DNA of 64,000 bases from DASXMX01 sp035483795 (lineage in GTDB: Bacteria > Planctomycetota > Phycisphaerae > Tepidisphaerales > Tepidisphaeraceae). Position numbers and translations under genes: made by a program. Within the stretch, counting starts at the first letter, position 1. The number at the start of each line of letters is the position of its first letter. Shown here piece by piece: positions 1 to 7,657 of this stretch. Where the stretch lies: the NCBI GenBank assembly GCA_035483795.1, contig DATHPP010000425.1, forward strand, positions 1-64,000, written 5' to 3'. The notes under the pieces are model-generated. The model was not told where the DNA came from, searched no databases, and worked only from the letters and a program-made list of their open reading frames with translations.

Positions 1-2
1 GG

Positions 3-529
3 CCCACGCGCTACAAGACCGAGCACCATCAGAAGTCGGGAGGGTCGGCGGGGGGGCGGGCGGTGCGCTGTCTGGGACCCAAGGCGCAGGCGATCCTGCG
101 GCGCTATCTCAAACCCGATCTGCGGGCAAGTTCGCTGGCCGCCCCTTTTTTTCCCCGCGCCAGGCGCAAACGCAACGCCTGGCCGAACGCTGGGGCCGGG
201 GCGAGGACGGAGGGAATGGAGCGGCAGCGGCGCAGAGTTGGTTGTCGGAGGAGTTTTACCAGCGGGCGATCGACGACGCGGTGGCGGATTGGCCGCAGCG
301 TTTCACGACCGCCAGCCTGCGCCAGGCGATTCACCGGGCAGCCGACAAGGCCGGCGTGCCGCGCTGGAATCCCAACCAGCTCCGCCATGCCAGGGCAACA
401 CTATTGCGCAAGCTCAAAGGGATCGAGGCGGCCCGGGTGCAGCTTGGCCACGCCGCGGTCAAGACCACGGAAATCTACGCCGAGCGCGATCTGGAGGCGG
501 CGATGCGCTTGGCACTGGAGTTTGGATGA
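3..529 (+). pseudogene. Tyrosine recombinase (phage integrase), C-terminal part, frameshifted
   Basis: This is the catalytic end of a tyrosine recombinase that would integrate or excise the element; its start lies before the window. The frame opens at base 3 with a KTEHH segment typical of these integrases. After the T7 run at 146-152 the homology continues in the -1 frame (FFSPRQAQTQRLAERWG) to the stop at 527-529. The second part has box II NQLRH, the LGH motif and the tyrosine in EIYAERD. The break at a homopolymer may be a real inactivating indel, a -1 slip (T TTT TTT) or a sequencing error. The stop overlaps the next start by ATGA. Confidence 0.75.
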
Positions 530-795
530 ACGAGCCAGATGACATGAGCGACACTGAGAAGAAGGCAATCACGCGAGAATTCATCGATCGGGCGATCCGC
601 GCCATCCGCAGCAGCCCGGATGATCTCCGCGCCAAGGGCTTAGCCGTGGCCGTGCACAACGATTACCGCGTCGATAACAGGCCGCACACCTTCTGGTTGA
701 TGACGGACGATAGTGATGGCGCATTCTTCAAAGGCGAGGGCGAAACCGACGCCGAGGCGCTGGACCAGATTCGGAAACAGGTTGGGGCGTTGTAA
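526..795 (+). CDS. Small hypothetical protein
   Basis: This 89-residue acidic soluble protein has no domain I recognise. I chose the start at 526 because its ATG overlaps the integrase stop (ATGA); a second ATG at 544 (MSDTEKK) is the alternative. The central segment YRVDNRPHTFWLM followed by an Asp/Glu-rich tail reads as genuine coding sequence. It lies between the integrase and a Cys-rich protein at the start of the early module. Function unknown. Confidence 0.55.
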   Translation: MNEPDDMSDTEKKAITREFIDRAIRAIRSSPDDLRAKGLAVAVHNDYRVDNRPHTFWLMTDDSDGAFFKGEGETDAEALDQIRKQVGAL

Positions 796-866
796 GCCAT
801 GGGTTCGTTCCGGGCGGGAGAGAAAAGCAATTTTGCTTACGTTGTTGTGAAGATGGAGAAGTTCCA

Positions 867-1160
867 ATGAGCATCAAAACCGCCCCGACAACCTCCGCCG
901 GATTCGCCATCCAGTCGCGTCAGTGCGCCACCTGCATCTACCGCAAGGATTTGCCCTGGGACATCAAACGCTTGGAAGGGCAGATCGCCGACCCGAAGAT
1001 GGCGGGTTTCTTCAAAAGCTATCGCGTCTGTCATCACGCCCGACGACTGACCTGCTGCGCGGGATTCTGGGCGCGGCACAAAAACGATTTCACTTTGGGA
1101 CAGCTCGCCCAGCGGCTGGGGCTCGTTCGTTTTGTGAAGGACGAAAGCAGGAGCGCATGA
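867..1160 (+). CDS. Small Cys/His-rich phage protein
   Basis: The protein has 97 residues. Cysteines at about 20 and 23 (CATC), 55, 63 and 64, with His-His at 56-57, suggest one structural zinc site. The C-terminal half (FTLGQLAQRLGLVRFV) looks helical. The start ATG follows a GGAG-like site. The preceding 71-base gap holds only a short palindrome (825-838). The stop overlaps the DUF5131 gene start by ATGA, so the two are probably translationally coupled. No function can be assigned. Confidence 0.65.
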   Translation: MSIKTAPTTSAGFAIQSRQCATCIYRKDLPWDIKRLEGQIADPKMAGFFKSYRVCHHARRLTCCAGFWARHKNDFTLGQLAQRLGLVRFVKDESRSA

Positions 1161-2185
1161 GCACGAATTCATCCATCGAATGGACGCGGGGCGACGACGG
1201 GACGCCCGGCTGCACCTGGAACCCGGTGGCGGGCTGCACTCTGAAAAGCCCCGGCTGCAAGAACTGCTACGCCATGCGGATGGCGGCGCGGCTGGAAGCG
1301 ATGGGGCAGGAGAAATATGCCGGGCTGACGAAGAAGGTCAACGGGCGTTACGTCTGGACGGGGAAGATCCACCTCGATGAAGAATCGCTCTCGGCCCCGC
1401 TGGGCTGGAAGAAACCCCGCCGCGTGTTCGTCAACTCGATGAGCGATTTGTTTCACCCGGACGTGTCGTTCGAGTTCATCGACAAAGTGTTCGCGGTGAT
1501 GGCGCTTTGCCCACAGCACGCCTTCCAGGTTCTGACGAAACGGCCGGAGCGGATGGCGCAATACCTCTCAAACGACAATGTGGGGGCGGCGCGTGATGGC
1601 GCGACACGGCGGCGAATCGTCTTGGAGATGCACAGATACAACGCTCCGCCAGCCCCTCAAGAATGGCGAGAGTGCAGCGCCCGAGTGCATTACGGCCACG
1701 GTTGGCCCCTCCCCAACATCTGGCTGGGTTGCTCGACCGAGGACCAAACCCGCGCCGACGAGCGAATCCCGCACCTGCTCAAATGCCCGGCGGCTGTGCG
1801 CTTCCTCTCATGCGAGCCGCTGCTGGGGACGATTGATTTATCGCGATGGTTCTTCACTTCCAAACCAGCGCCTCCAAGAGAAGCGATTTACGACGACAGG
1901 CAGACTTGGGACGAGAGCGGAATTCATTGGGTGATCGTCGGCGGTGAAAGCGGACCCAACGCCCGCCCCATGGTCCTGGGCTGGGCCAAAGACATCGTCC
2001 GCCAGTGCCAGTCTGCCGGCGTCCCCGTGTTCGTGAAGCAACTCGGCGCCCATCCCGTCAATCGCGAGGGCCAGCGCTGCCCGAAGATCAAAGACCGCAA
2101 AGGGGCCGATCCCGCAGAATGGCCGGCCGAACTTCGCGTGCGAGAATTTCCCCAGGCCCGAGCCATGCACGAAGGAGCGCCATGA
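1157..2185 (+). CDS. DUF5131 family protein (phage Gp37/Gp68-like)
   Basis: The 342-residue protein is recognised by the N-terminal signature SIEWT...WNPVAGC...GCKNCYA (Cys 19, 27, 34 and 37), a mid-protein VNSMSDLFHPDV...VLTKRPERM block and the C-terminal VGGESGPNARPM...VFVKQLG block. These are diagnostic for the Gp37/Gp68 family. The family is common in phages and prophages. Its Cys cluster suggests a metal or Fe-S site and a possible radical-SAM relation, but its reaction is not established. I chose ATG 1157 over the longer frame because it overlaps the upstream stop (ATGA) and starts exactly at the conserved N-terminus. Confidence 0.88.
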   Translation: MSTNSSIEWTRGDDGTPGCTWNPVAGCTLKSPGCKNCYAMRMAARLEAMGQEKYAGLTKKVNGRYVWTGKIHLDEESLSAPLGWKKPRRVFVNSMSDLFHPDVSFEFIDKVFAVMALCPQHAFQVLTKRPERMAQYLSNDNVGAARDGATRRRIVLEMHRYNAPPAPQEWRECSARVHYGHGWPLPNIWLGCSTEDQTRADERIPHLLKCPAAVRFLSCEPLLGTIDLSRWFFTSKPAPPREAIYDDRQTWDESGIHWVIVGGESGPNARPMVLGWAKDIVRQCQSAGVPVFVKQLGAHPVNREGQRCPKIKDRKGADPAEWPAELRVREFPQARAMHEGAP

Positions 2186-2607
2186 GCGAAGATCGATCGA
2201 CTTCAGATCAACCGACGCCGGCGCAGGAGACCCCGGCGCTAGAAGCTCCGCCGCCGCCGCGCGCCATGAAGACCGACGACGAACTCAAAGCGCTGGCCCG
2301 CGACATCTATCAGGGCAGAGTCTTCACCAGCAGCCATATCGCCGACCCGCGCGACGTGGGGTTGGTGTTCATGGTGCTTTCGCTCGGTGCGAAAATCCCG
2401 CCCGACACCGCGTTCGTCTACGAATATCTGGACAAGGCCGGCGAGCGCAGCATCAACGGATACCCAACGTTCTTTAGCTGCAAGCTGCTGAACCAGGCCG
2501 AAACCGAAAAGCTGATCGGCTATTTCAACGCCATCAAAAACGCGGTCGAACAGGCGATATCACCTGCGCTGTCGCCTGCGCCATCAGCGCCGATCGAGGG
2601 CACATGA
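2182..2607 (+). CDS. Hypothetical phage protein
   Basis: This 141-residue protein has a Pro/Thr-rich disordered N-terminus (about 1-35), a compact middle (DDELKALARDIYQGRVFTSS) and an Ala/Pro-rich tail. The start overlaps the DUF5131 stop by ATGA, so it belongs to the same early operon. The middle part looks like a small helical domain found in phage early regions, but I cannot assign a role. Confidence 0.6.
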   Translation: MSEDRSTSDQPTPAQETPALEAPPPPRAMKTDDELKALARDIYQGRVFTSSHIADPRDVGLVFMVLSLGAKIPPDTAFVYEYLDKAGERSINGYPTFFSCKLLNQAETEKLIGYFNAIKNAVEQAISPALSPAPSAPIEGT

Positions 2608-2620
2608 AAGGAGAGCAACC

Positions 2621-2953
2621 ATGGGCGGTCAATACCAAGACACGTTGAGCAAAGCGGAGGCGGCGGGAGACGTTGCCGTCAACGACATCCGGATTCACAA
2701 GAGCGGCGATGAGGTCCATCTGCACGATGACCAGGCGGGTTTGAAAGTCGCGGTCCCGGCGCCGGCGTTCAAAGACCAGCTTGCCAATCTGGACGATCCC
2801 GACACGCCCTTCGTCACCTTCAGCGATCCCAAGCTGCACACGACGGCGAAGATCGCCAAGGACGCCAGCGGCGGCGACGTGACGGTCACGATCGAGAAGA
2901 CCCGGCCATCGGGCCTGTGGGGCAAGCTGAAAGACTTCGCGGGCAAACTGTGA
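2621..2953 (+). CDS. Hypothetical protein
   Basis: This 110-residue, mainly beta-looking protein (DEVHLHDDQAGLKVAVPAP) is preceded by an AAAGGAG ribosome site. It lies 13 bases after the upstream stop, in the same early operon. There are no Cys motifs, membrane segments or recognised domains. Confidence 0.6.
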   Translation: MGGQYQDTLSKAEAAGDVAVNDIRIHKSGDEVHLHDDQAGLKVAVPAPAFKDQLANLDDPDTPFVTFSDPKLHTTAKIAKDASGGDVTVTIEKTRPSGLWGKLKDFAGKL

Positions 2954-2964
2954 GGAGGTCGCCC

Positions 2965-3339
2965 ATGGACCAGCGCTATCAGGAGTTCTATTGCCGGCAA
3001 GCCGGCGGCGGCTGTGGGGGATACATCCTGCTGCCGGTGACCAACGCGGGCACATACAAATTGAAGTTCATCTGCCCCAAGTGCAAACACGTTCACGACC
3101 GGGCGGTGTTTAACGGCGAGATCGTCAATCGCACCGTGGCGGACAGCCACACCATCGAGCTGTTGCCCACGCTCTCCGCCTGGTCGCCCGAGCCGCGGAC
3201 GCGGAGCATGCGGGCGATGCACCTGCGACGGCTGCGCGCCCACAAACGGGACTGGCTTCAACAGGGAGCGACCCTCGCCAGCAAACCGCGGCATTTCCTC
3301 GACGAATCGTGGTTCAATACCCAGGGAGTTCAAGCATGA
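2965..3339 (+). CDS. Zinc-ribbon-like hypothetical protein
   Basis: The 124-residue protein has a Cys pair in the first 18 residues (FYCRQ...GGGCGG) and a CPKCKHVH knuckle near residue 37, which together form a plausible zinc ribbon. The C-terminal half is basic (MRAMHLRRLRAHKRD). I chose ATG 2965 because a GAGGAGG site precedes it and the motif begins there. Its stop overlaps the next start by ATGA. It may be a nucleic-acid-binding early protein; this is inference only. Confidence 0.62.
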   Translation: MDQRYQEFYCRQAGGGCGGYILLPVTNAGTYKLKFICPKCKHVHDRAVFNGEIVNRTVADSHTIELLPTLSAWSPEPRTRSMRAMHLRRLRAHKRDWLQQGATLASKPRHFLDESWFNTQGVQA

Positions 3340-3773
3340 GCGCCGCCGTCCCGCGAACCAGCAGGGGTGTCACCTGTTTCGGCAACGTCGATGTCCCGGT
3401 CCCCGAATCGCTCCGCCTGATCGAAGATGGCCAGAAGCGCCAGCGGAAAAAGGGAGACGTGATCTTCTGCATCCTCACGCCGCACGATGGGGACAAGCGG
3501 ATCGTCTGGAACCGTTTCCGGCTCGATGAGGTCAACGACGCCCGCCAGATGTTCGACGATCTTCTGGCCCAGGGGATGATCGCCCACCGCGTCAAGCGCA
3601 ACGGCGAACCCAGCGCCGAGGTGCTGTCCAGCTTCGATCCGCTCCTGGAGGAGGTGAGTTTCCTGGACACGGCCGAGGAGCAGCAAACCTTCCCCGGCAG
3701 CCGGCTGGCACGCCGAATCGCCGCCGGTGAGGAAGTGGTTTTCCTGCCCCGCAAACAGATTGTGGGAGGATGA
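3336..3773 (+). CDS. Hypothetical protein
   Basis: This 145-residue soluble protein reads as well-formed coding sequence (KRIVWNRFRLDEVNDARQMF) with no motif I recognise. Its start overlaps the zinc-ribbon stop and its end overlaps the next gene by ATGA. This fits a tightly coupled early operon running from 526 to about 5386. Confidence 0.6.
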   Translation: MSAAVPRTSRGVTCFGNVDVPVPESLRLIEDGQKRQRKKGDVIFCILTPHDGDKRIVWNRFRLDEVNDARQMFDDLLAQGMIAHRVKRNGEPSAEVLSSFDPLLEEVSFLDTAEEQQTFPGSRLARRIAAGEEVVFLPRKQIVGG

Positions 3774-4561
3774 CCATGGCAATCACCATCGATTACGGCG
3801 GGATGAGTTGCGGGCAGACGGGTTATGCCGGAGTGTGGGTCGATCTCTGCGATGGGACGACCGCCGCTTCCTGTCCGAGCTGGCAGCCGATCGGCACACA
3901 GACGCAGATCCTCTACGACAAATACAAGCCGCAGTTCATCAACCCCTACGCCACCAGCAACGCGATGACCGTCACGATCGGCGGCAATGAGTGTGAACAA
4001 TGGCTGCGGCAGAACATGCACCTCTGGTATCGCAACTTTTACACGGGAAACTGGACGCAAACATGGACGCAAATCACCGCTCCGCAGAAAACGCCCGGTG
4101 AGCGTCTCCGCGAGATCATCCGCGCCCGCCAGGCCCCGCTGCATCTACCCTCGCACCGCAAGCTGCTTTTGCCCACCGATGACGCCCGCGAACTCCGCGC
4201 CCGCGCCAGCTTCCGCAGAATTGTCGGAGAGCACAACTGGCGCAGCTACTGCGCCCGAGGTTATGTCTCCGTCCGGGGCAAGAGCGGAAGGGTCTATCAG
4301 ATTTTCGCCGGCCACGATGTCACCCGCGTCTATGAAGGCGGCCGATTGATCGAGCGCTTGTGCATCGTGCTTTCGGGGCACTACCCGCCGACCGATTCCA
4401 TCCTCATGCGCTACGTGATGGTGCTGAGCGACGAGGCGGGATTCTGTAAACAGGCCAACCGCACGGTCTGCCACGGTGAAAATCCCGCCGTCGTCAGCGA
4501 ACGCGAAGTCAAAAACGATCTCCTCACCGAATGGCAGCGGATCAAAGGACGGGCAGCATGA
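3770..4561 (+). CDS. Hypothetical phage protein with an N-terminal Gly/Cys segment
   Basis: The 263-residue protein has an N-terminal segment (about 1-100) rich in Thr, Trp and Tyr that looks like a small beta domain. A basic linker follows (TPGERLREIIRARQ). The C-terminal block (RIVGEHNWRSYCARGYVSV, then VYQIFAGHDVTRVYEGG) looks like a compact globular domain with two further Cys. The start is ATG 3770 (ATGA overlap) or ATG 3776. The domain is unfamiliar to me and its function is unknown. Confidence 0.6.
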   Translation: MTMAITIDYGGMSCGQTGYAGVWVDLCDGTTAASCPSWQPIGTQTQILYDKYKPQFINPYATSNAMTVTIGGNECEQWLRQNMHLWYRNFYTGNWTQTWTQITAPQKTPGERLREIIRARQAPLHLPSHRKLLLPTDDARELRARASFRRIVGEHNWRSYCARGYVSVRGKSGRVYQIFAGHDVTRVYEGGRLIERLCIVLSGHYPPTDSILMRYVMVLSDEAGFCKQANRTVCHGENPAVVSEREVKNDLLTEWQRIKGRAA

Positions 4562-5223
4562 TCGAATTCACAGACGGCGAAACCCAAGAACTGAAAAACG
4601 CCCAGGAAGGCGCCGATCCCGAGGCCAGGGAACTATTCAGACGGCATTTCGACCGGAGTAATTATCTTCAAAAGTTGCGCGATCAAAGGGGGATCAGGAT
4701 CGCGTGGGATATGTGGTCGGTATTGCGTTGGTGGTCGGTTGGCGTCTATTTGGGACGCCGGGATTTTGCGGCATGGAGGATTGGCGCAGCCGCCATCGAG
4801 GCGAGTTGCAGACGGGCCGGCGTCATCCGGTCCGCCGAAGTCGAAGCCGGAAGATTTGGAGCGGCCGTGGAATCCGCGGTCGGAGAATGCGGAGAATCAG
4901 ACATGAAGAAGATGAAAACGACAACGGTGCGCGGACAGCGAATCGAAGCTGATGACCTGGTGGTGGGGCTGATCGACCTGCTGCTTAAAACCGAACGGTC
5001 GCTGGAATCGGTGAAGAAGGAACTCGACGCGCATCTGGAAATGATCGCGGAACTCCAGCCGAAACTGAATCCAGACGGCACGATTACGGTCCTCGCCATG
5101 CGGGTCGATGGAGATTCCGCAGACGAGCACCGGGTTACATTGATGCCCATTAAACCCCTACCTGAAAAGGACAAGAGGCATGAAGAAGATGATGCCCAAG
5201 GTGATTTACGCGATGTGGGATAA
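4558..5223 (+). CDS. Hypothetical protein, possibly two genes in one frame
   Basis: An open frame of 221 residues begins at ATG 4558 (ATGA overlap). Its first half contains the 64-bp repeat also found at 5777-5840, read here in a different frame, so this part may have been rearranged. A good internal start exists at ATG 4903 with a GGAG site upstream. It would give a 106-residue helical protein (LIDLLLKTERSLESVKKEL) that could be the conserved unit. The end overlaps the next gene by 44 bases. Confidence 0.45.
   Translation: MIEFTDGETQELKNAQEGADPEARELFRRHFDRSNYLQKLRDQRGIRIAWDMWSVLRWWSVGVYLGRRDFAAWRIGAAAIEASCRRAGVIRSAEVEAGRFGAAVESAVGECGESDMKKMKTTTVRGQRIEADDLVVGLIDLLLKTERSLESVKKELDAHLEMIAELQPKLNPDGTITVLAMRVDGDSADEHRVTLMPIKPLPEKDKRHEEDDAQGDLRDVG
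4772..4835 (+). repeat. 64-bp direct repeat, copy 1
   Basis: This stretch is identical over 64 bases to 5777-5840, about one kilobase downstream. The two copies are read in different frames: here as WRIGAAAIEASC, in copy 2 as MEDWRSRHRGELQ. The duplication is therefore recent and not a conserved protein motif. Confidence 0.9.
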
Positions 5224-5386
5224 TGAAGGAACGCGCGACGAGTTTTTGCATACCTCGGAGGACGCCTCGGAACTAAACGGAATGGACCAATCCTCGAAGG
5301 TCGGCGTGTATGAATTCGTCGGCTTCGCTCAGGTGCAGAACGCGACAACGGTGATTCCGCCGAAATCCAAGCGGGGAAAGCGCTGA
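5180..5386 (+). CDS. Small hypothetical phage protein
   Basis: This 68-residue protein (KVIYAMWDNEGTRDEFLHTS, then VGVYEFVGFAQV) looks like a small beta-strand phage early protein. A purine-rich ribosome site precedes ATG 5180. It overlaps the end of the upstream frame by 44 bases. The C-terminus is basic (PKSKRGKR). Confidence 0.6.
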   Translation: MKKMMPKVIYAMWDNEGTRDEFLHTSEDASELNGMDQSSKVGVYEFVGFAQVQNATTVIPPKSKRGKR

Positions 5387-5473
5387 ACTTCAATGACCCC
5401 CTCCCTCCGCCAAAACCCCGCCCGCCGCAGTGTGGTGTTTTAACGGAGCCAAGCCACCAACGGAGCACGAGGC

Positions 5474-5677
5474 ATGACCGACCTGCCAACTCCCATTTCC
5501 GAGCGCGGTCCGCCGGGACGCTTCCTCTTTTCTCCGTGGCAGATGGGCCAAACGAGATGGGCACACTCTTTAATGGCGGCACCGGAGGCCGCGGACCAGG
5601 ACAATGCAGATCACCAACGACGACAAGCGCGCAGCCTGCGCGTTACCGGACGAACCGACAAGTCTTTTACCCGATGA
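5474..5677 (+). CDS. Doubtful small open frame
   Basis: A 67-residue frame begins at ATG 5474 after GAGCACGAGG. The first 30 residues look protein-like (ISERGPPGRFLFSPWQMGQ), but the end overlaps the better-supported gene at 5604 by 74 bases. It may be a degraded gene. Apart from it, bases 5387-5603 hold nothing I recognise. Confidence 0.25.
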   Translation: MTDLPTPISERGPPGRFLFSPWQMGQTRWAHSLMAAPEAADQDNADHQRRQARSLRVTGRTDKSFTR

Positions 5678-5879
5678 CTACCTGATCGAACGCGAGCAGT
5701 GGATCGCCCGATTGGAGTCCATCCACCGGCTCAAGAGAGGAATCTGGCGACGACTTCGCGACCAGCATGTTCCGCTCATGGAGGATTGGCGCAGCCGCCA
5801 TCGAGGCGAGTTGCAGACGGGCCGGCGTCATCCGGTCCGCAACGCCGCTTTTAACGTCGAACCGACCGAAAGGACTTGA
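5604..5879 (+). CDS. Hypothetical protein carrying repeat copy 2
   Basis: The 91-residue protein has a charged helical body (DDYLIEREQWIARLESIHRL). It continues through repeat copy 2 as MEDWRSRHRGELQTGRRH and ends three bases before the GTG start of the replication gene. The frame is natural here, so this may be the original context of the duplicated segment. Function unknown. Confidence 0.5.
   Translation: MQITNDDKRAACALPDEPTSLLPDDYLIEREQWIARLESIHRLKRGIWRRLRDQHVPLMEDWRSRHRGELQTGRRHPVRNAAFNVEPTERT
5777..5840 (+). repeat. 64-bp direct repeat, copy 2
   Basis: This copy is identical to 4772-4835. It lies inside the 5604-5879 gene and is read as coding sequence. Confidence 0.9.
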
Positions 5880-5882
5880 TCG

Positions 5883-6944
5883 GTGCCACGACGCGCTTCG
5901 CCGCAGATCGATTTTCATGCGCTCGATTGGGTCGATGACTCGTTCGAGCTTTGCGGGTTTCAGTTGCAGATGCGCCTTTTAATGCTCAACCCGGACCGTC
6001 CCGGCTACCTGCCGACCCACCGTTGCGCTGACAACGACGAATTCGTGGCCCGAAAATTCGGGACCGACGTCGCCACGGTCGCAGCCCAGGTTCGCGCACT
6101 AAGTCAACGGGGCCTACTGGCGTTCAGCGACACTGGCCTTCTGCACGATCCGCAGATCCTCGCCCAGTTCATCGGGCAACAGAGGATTGATCGGGATCGA
6201 GACGCCGTCGCCGCCCGCGTCCGCCGCCATCGCGAAAACAAAGCGTTACGTAACGCGTTACATCCACCGTTACGTAACGCGTTACATGCGGCGCAACGTC
6301 CCCCGCCCCTTGCCCCTTTCCCCCCTCAGACTCCCCCCTTACCCCAAACCCCTTCCCCCGAGGTTGCTGCGCAACCTTGCGTCGGCGTTCCGCCGATCGC
6401 GGGAAACGCGCAAACGCCAGCCGCGGAAGGGCAAAAGCCGCAAACCAGATCGCGAGCGGCGATCGGGGCGATGCACCGCAAACTCGATGGCGAGGTGAGC
6501 GAATACCGCACGTTGACCGACCACTGGTGTCTGCGCAAGCGCGAGCGGATTCCCGGTTATGTCTTCACCAAACGCGACGGCGCAATTTTTGCGCAGATCT
6601 GGGAGCGGATCGGCGGCAAGACGGCGGCGCGGCCGGCGGAAAACCAGATGGCGTTGCCGGTGGGCAAGCTGCTGATCGACCTGTTCTTCGGCGATTCCAT
6701 GCTCCGCGGCCACGACATCCGCACTCTCGCGCACGATCTGGATCATTATCTCGAACGGGCCTCGCGCCCGGATGGAGCGAAGCATGTCCTCAATGCCCGA
6801 GCAAAACCGACCGCCGCCCAGCGCGGAGAATACGCCAGCGATGTCCCCATCATCGTCCACGGCTATGGAGGTCAACGTGCAGCGTCCGAGCCTCAAGGAA
6901 AGACTGCGGCGGCTGATCGCGCAAAAGACCGAGCGACCGCCTGA
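5883..6944 (+). CDS. Phage replication initiator (lambda O-like architecture)
   Basis: The 353-residue protein starts at GTG 5883. Residues about 15-115 look like the winged-helix N-terminus of phage replication proteins (DDNEFVARKFGTDVATVAAQ, then VRALSQRGLL and ARVRRHRENK). A Pro-rich linker follows (about 140-175), then a helical C-terminal domain with a final basic region. The linker DNA contains two 20-bp palindromic repeats (6244-6287). The next gene is a helicase loader. This order, initiator with internal origin followed by loader, mirrors lambda O-P. The role is inferred from architecture and context, not from a certain family match. Confidence 0.6.
   Translation: MPRRASPQIDFHALDWVDDSFELCGFQLQMRLLMLNPDRPGYLPTHRCADNDEFVARKFGTDVATVAAQVRALSQRGLLAFSDTGLLHDPQILAQFIGQQRIDRDRDAVAARVRRHRENKALRNALHPPLRNALHAAQRPPPLAPFPPQTPPLPQTPSPEVAAQPCVGVPPIAGNAQTPAAEGQKPQTRSRAAIGAMHRKLDGEVSEYRTLTDHWCLRKRERIPGYVFTKRDGAIFAQIWERIGGKTAARPAENQMALPVGKLLIDLFFGDSMLRGHDIRTLAHDLDHYLERASRPDGAKHVLNARAKPTAAQRGEYASDVPIIVHGYGGQRAASEPQGKTAAADRAKDRATA
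6244..6287 (+). repeat. Putative replication origin iterons inside the initiator gene
   Basis: Two exact copies of CGTTACGTAACGCGTTACAT lie at 6244-6263 and 6268-6287 (24-bp spacing). Each contains the perfect 12-bp palindrome CGTTACGTAACG plus a further CGTTAC half-site, giving six half-sites in all. A long C-rich tract follows (about 6300-6360). The position between the DNA-binding and C-terminal coding parts matches the lambda origin. Confidence 0.6.
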
Positions 6945-7548
6945 ATCGGATGATCTCCGTCGCGAGCGCGAAGCCCGGCGGCGCATTGATGCACTGGCCC
7001 TGCGGCGCGCCAGCGGTATCGAACAGGAGAAAATGTTTCGCGAGGCCGAACTGCGACACCTCGATATCCGGTTGCCGGCGGAATTCCGGGCGCTGGCGGC
7101 GCGGCTTCATTCGCTGCTGGACCAGCCGGAATTGATCGCCATTGCCGGCGATCGCGGACGCGGCAAGACGTGGCTGGGCTGCGGATTGATAAACGCCTTC
7201 TGCGATGCCCTGCGCCCGGCCATCTATCGGCGGACAGCGCGATTCTTCGAGGAGCTTTCGACCGCAGACTGGTCGGATAAGGAATGGGTCAGACGGAATT
7301 ACGTGACGCCTGAATTACTGGTGCTGGACGAGGTTCAGGTGCGCGATGCCGATCGGGTTTGGCAGGACAACGAATTGACGACGTTGATCGACCGCCGCTA
7401 TGCCCGCTGCTCCGCGACGCTTCTGCTGAGCAACTTCACCCCGGAAATGCTGGCCAACAATCTTGGTGAGAGCATTCAGCGCCGGTTGAGCGAATCGGGC
7501 GGCACCTGGCCGACGCCGTGGCCCAGGATCAAGGAGATTCTGACGTGA
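6772..7548 (+). CDS. DnaC/IstB-like AAA+ ATPase, putative helicase loader
   Basis: The 258-residue protein has a Walker A motif GDRGRGKT (about residues 126-133), a Walker B motif LLVLDEVQV near residue 180, a sensor-1-like LLLSNFTPE and a terminal arginine region ESIQRRLSESGG. This is the pattern of DnaC/IstB loaders, which deliver the replicative helicase to an origin. The N-terminal 90 residues are basic and may contact the helicase. The frame overlaps the initiator by 173 bases; starts at 6784 or GTG 6876 would shorten the overlap. It is probably translated with the initiator. Confidence 0.8.
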   Translation: MERSMSSMPEQNRPPPSAENTPAMSPSSSTAMEVNVQRPSLKERLRRLIAQKTERPPESDDLRREREARRRIDALALRRASGIEQEKMFREAELRHLDIRLPAEFRALAARLHSLLDQPELIAIAGDRGRGKTWLGCGLINAFCDALRPAIYRRTARFFEELSTADWSDKEWVRRNYVTPELLVLDEVQVRDADRVWQDNELTTLIDRRYARCSATLLLSNFTPEMLANNLGESIQRRLSESGGTWPTPWPRIKEILT

Positions 7549-7562
7549 TCAACCTTCGGCGT

Positions 7563-7622
7563 CGGTTGCGCCGGACCCGCCGGTGCGTGGGAGGCACTCC
7601 CGGTCCCAACCGGTGCTCTCCC
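7563..7622 (+). ncRNA. Candidate pseudoknot leader upstream of csrA
   Basis: This is a possible H-type pseudoknot with a hairpin in its first loop. P1 is CGGUUG (7563-7568) with CAACCG (7607-7612). The hairpin is CGCCGG (7569-7574) with CCGGUG (7580-7585). P2 is GGGAGGCAC (7589-7597) with GUGCUCUCCC (7613-7622) and one bulged C. P1' and P2' are directly adjacent. The topology matches the stronger cases at 29213 and 52420, but the helices are short, so it is weakly supported. Confidence 0.3.
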
Positions 7623-7657
7623 GCGTACCCGGCGGCGTTTTTGAAAGGAGTCGCCTC

